From positions 1-5,704 of the forward strand of contig JBGSYJ010000225.1 of assembly GCA_041750915.1 (NCBI GenBank): DNA of 5,704 bases, read 5' to 3'. How positions within the stretch are numbered: position 1 is the stretch's first letter; each line of letters opens with the position of its first letter. The notes below the pieces were generated by a model. The model was given only the letters and a program-made list of their open reading frames with translations, did no database searches and was not told the DNA's origin. Below are positions 5,223-5,704 of this stretch, piece by piece. The stretch comes from JBGSYJ01 sp041750915 (GTDB lineage Bacteria > Acidobacteriota > Thermoanaerobaculia > Gp7-AA8). The translations under genes and the position numbers were made by a program.

Positions 5223-5704
5223 ATGAAAACGTTTGCCACGCGCCCGCCGCCTCGAAACCGCCTCCTGATTTTCGCCCGTGTTCCGGAACAGGGACGGGTA
5301 AAATCGAGGCTCGCCCGTGAGCTGGGCGAAGCACGGACTCTCGAGCTTTACGAGGCGATGGTCAGCGATCTTCTCGCGTCGATCGGCAGCGCCTCCTTTG
5401 ATCTCGAGATTGAAGTGCTCTGGACAGGAAGTGAGGAAGTGTCCGGCTCGCTTCTGGAGCGCCATTTCGGCGATCGACCTCTGGCGAGGCAGGCAGGAGA
5501 AACGCTCGGCGACCGGCTGGCCGTCTCCTTCGGCGAACGCATCTTCTTTCACCGCGCAGAGAAGGTGATCGCCATCGGAACGGACGATCCATCGCTCACC
5601 CGTGAGGCAGTCGAAAGGGCGTTCCTCCTGCTCGACAGCTGCGACTGGGTGATCGGTCCGGCAGAAGACGGCGGTTACTACCTCATCGGCTGCCGCGCTG
5701 CGTC
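5223..5704 (+). CDS. TIGR04282/DUF2064 glycosyltransferase-like protein, 3' end cut by the window
   Basis: The reading frame is open from ATG 5223 to the window edge: 160 complete codons plus two bases, with no stop. The translated part matches the TIGR04282 family (DUF2064), a GT-A-like nucleotide-sugar transferase fold: LLIFARVPEQGRVKSRLA (14-31) is the family's N-terminal signature with the nucleotide-binding KSRLA; GETLGDRLAVSF (92-103), IGTDDPSL (118-125) with acidic residues at the usual metal-binding position, and GPAEDGGYYLIG (145-156) follow in the right order. Full-length members are about 200-230 residues, so roughly 50-70 are missing. The substrate is unknown; relatives often neighbour a GT2 glycosyltransferase gene, which could lie just outside the window. 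It is transcribed divergently from the SAM hydrolase gene; the leader has no clear Shine-Dalgarno. Confidence 0.87.
   Translation, partial: MKTFATRPPPRNRLLIFARVPEQGRVKSRLARELGEARTLELYEAMVSDLLASIGSASFDLEIEVLWTGSEEVSGSLLERHFGDRPLARQAGETLGDRLAVSFGERIFFHRAEKVIAIGTDDPSLTREAVERAFLLLDSCDWVIGPAEDGGYYLIGCRAA

Noticed and set aside
5189..5239. GTG start extending the SAM hydrolase by 17 residues
   Set aside because: The family begins right at the strand leading to SDFG, and the extension would overlap the divergent gene and its promoter.
5154..5552. 132-codon minus-strand open frame
   Set aside because: It is antisense to the glycosyltransferase-like gene and crosses the divergent promoter. The plus-strand frame has clear family motifs; this one has none.

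Overview
This window comes from a GC-rich bacterium (judged by eye). Genes are tightly packed on both strands with overlapping stops and starts. I cannot fix the phylum: the gene set and the short dispersed intergenic repeat would suit an environmental Gram-negative lineage such as an Acidobacteriota- or Gemmatimonadota-type genome, but that is only a guess. I see no rRNA, tRNA, CRISPR array, transposase, integrase or phage gene.

The window holds six complete genes and one that runs off the right edge. From left to right: (1) a minus-strand pair made of a membrane-anchored endonuclease/exonuclease/phosphatase (EEP) fold phosphodiesterase (822-1943) and a phosphatidylcholine-synthase-type CDP-alcohol phosphatidyltransferase (95-829), overlapping by 8 nt; (2) a plus-strand pair made of a small TPR-like protein (1979-2296) and a GlsB/YeaQ/YmgE-type membrane protein (2354-2617); (3) a second minus-strand pair made of a DUF62 SAM hydrolase (4394-5188) and a penicillin-binding transpeptidase (2719-4401), again overlapping by 8 nt; (4) the 5' part of a plus-strand TIGR04282/DUF2064 glycosyltransferase-like gene (5223 to the end).

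The two minus-strand operons share several features. In both, upstream and downstream genes overlap by the same octamer, ATGACTGA. In both, the start of the first gene faces a divergent plus-strand gene across only 34-35 bp. In both, an identical copy of a 34-bp repeat (29-62 and 2681-2714, same orientation) lies just past the 3' end of the last gene. The longest non-coding stretches are 1-94 and 2618-2718, and each contains one repeat copy.

Functionally, most of the genes concern the cell envelope: phospholipid head-group synthesis, a possible membrane phosphodiesterase, peptidoglycan cross-linking and a small stress-type membrane protein. A SAM hydrolase is coupled to the transpeptidase for no obvious metabolic reason. 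I do not see a clear new defence or mobile system. The most notable points are the unusual transpeptidase architecture (TPR-like N-terminus), the two unexpected translational couplings, the compact divergent promoters and the repeats that mark operon ends.
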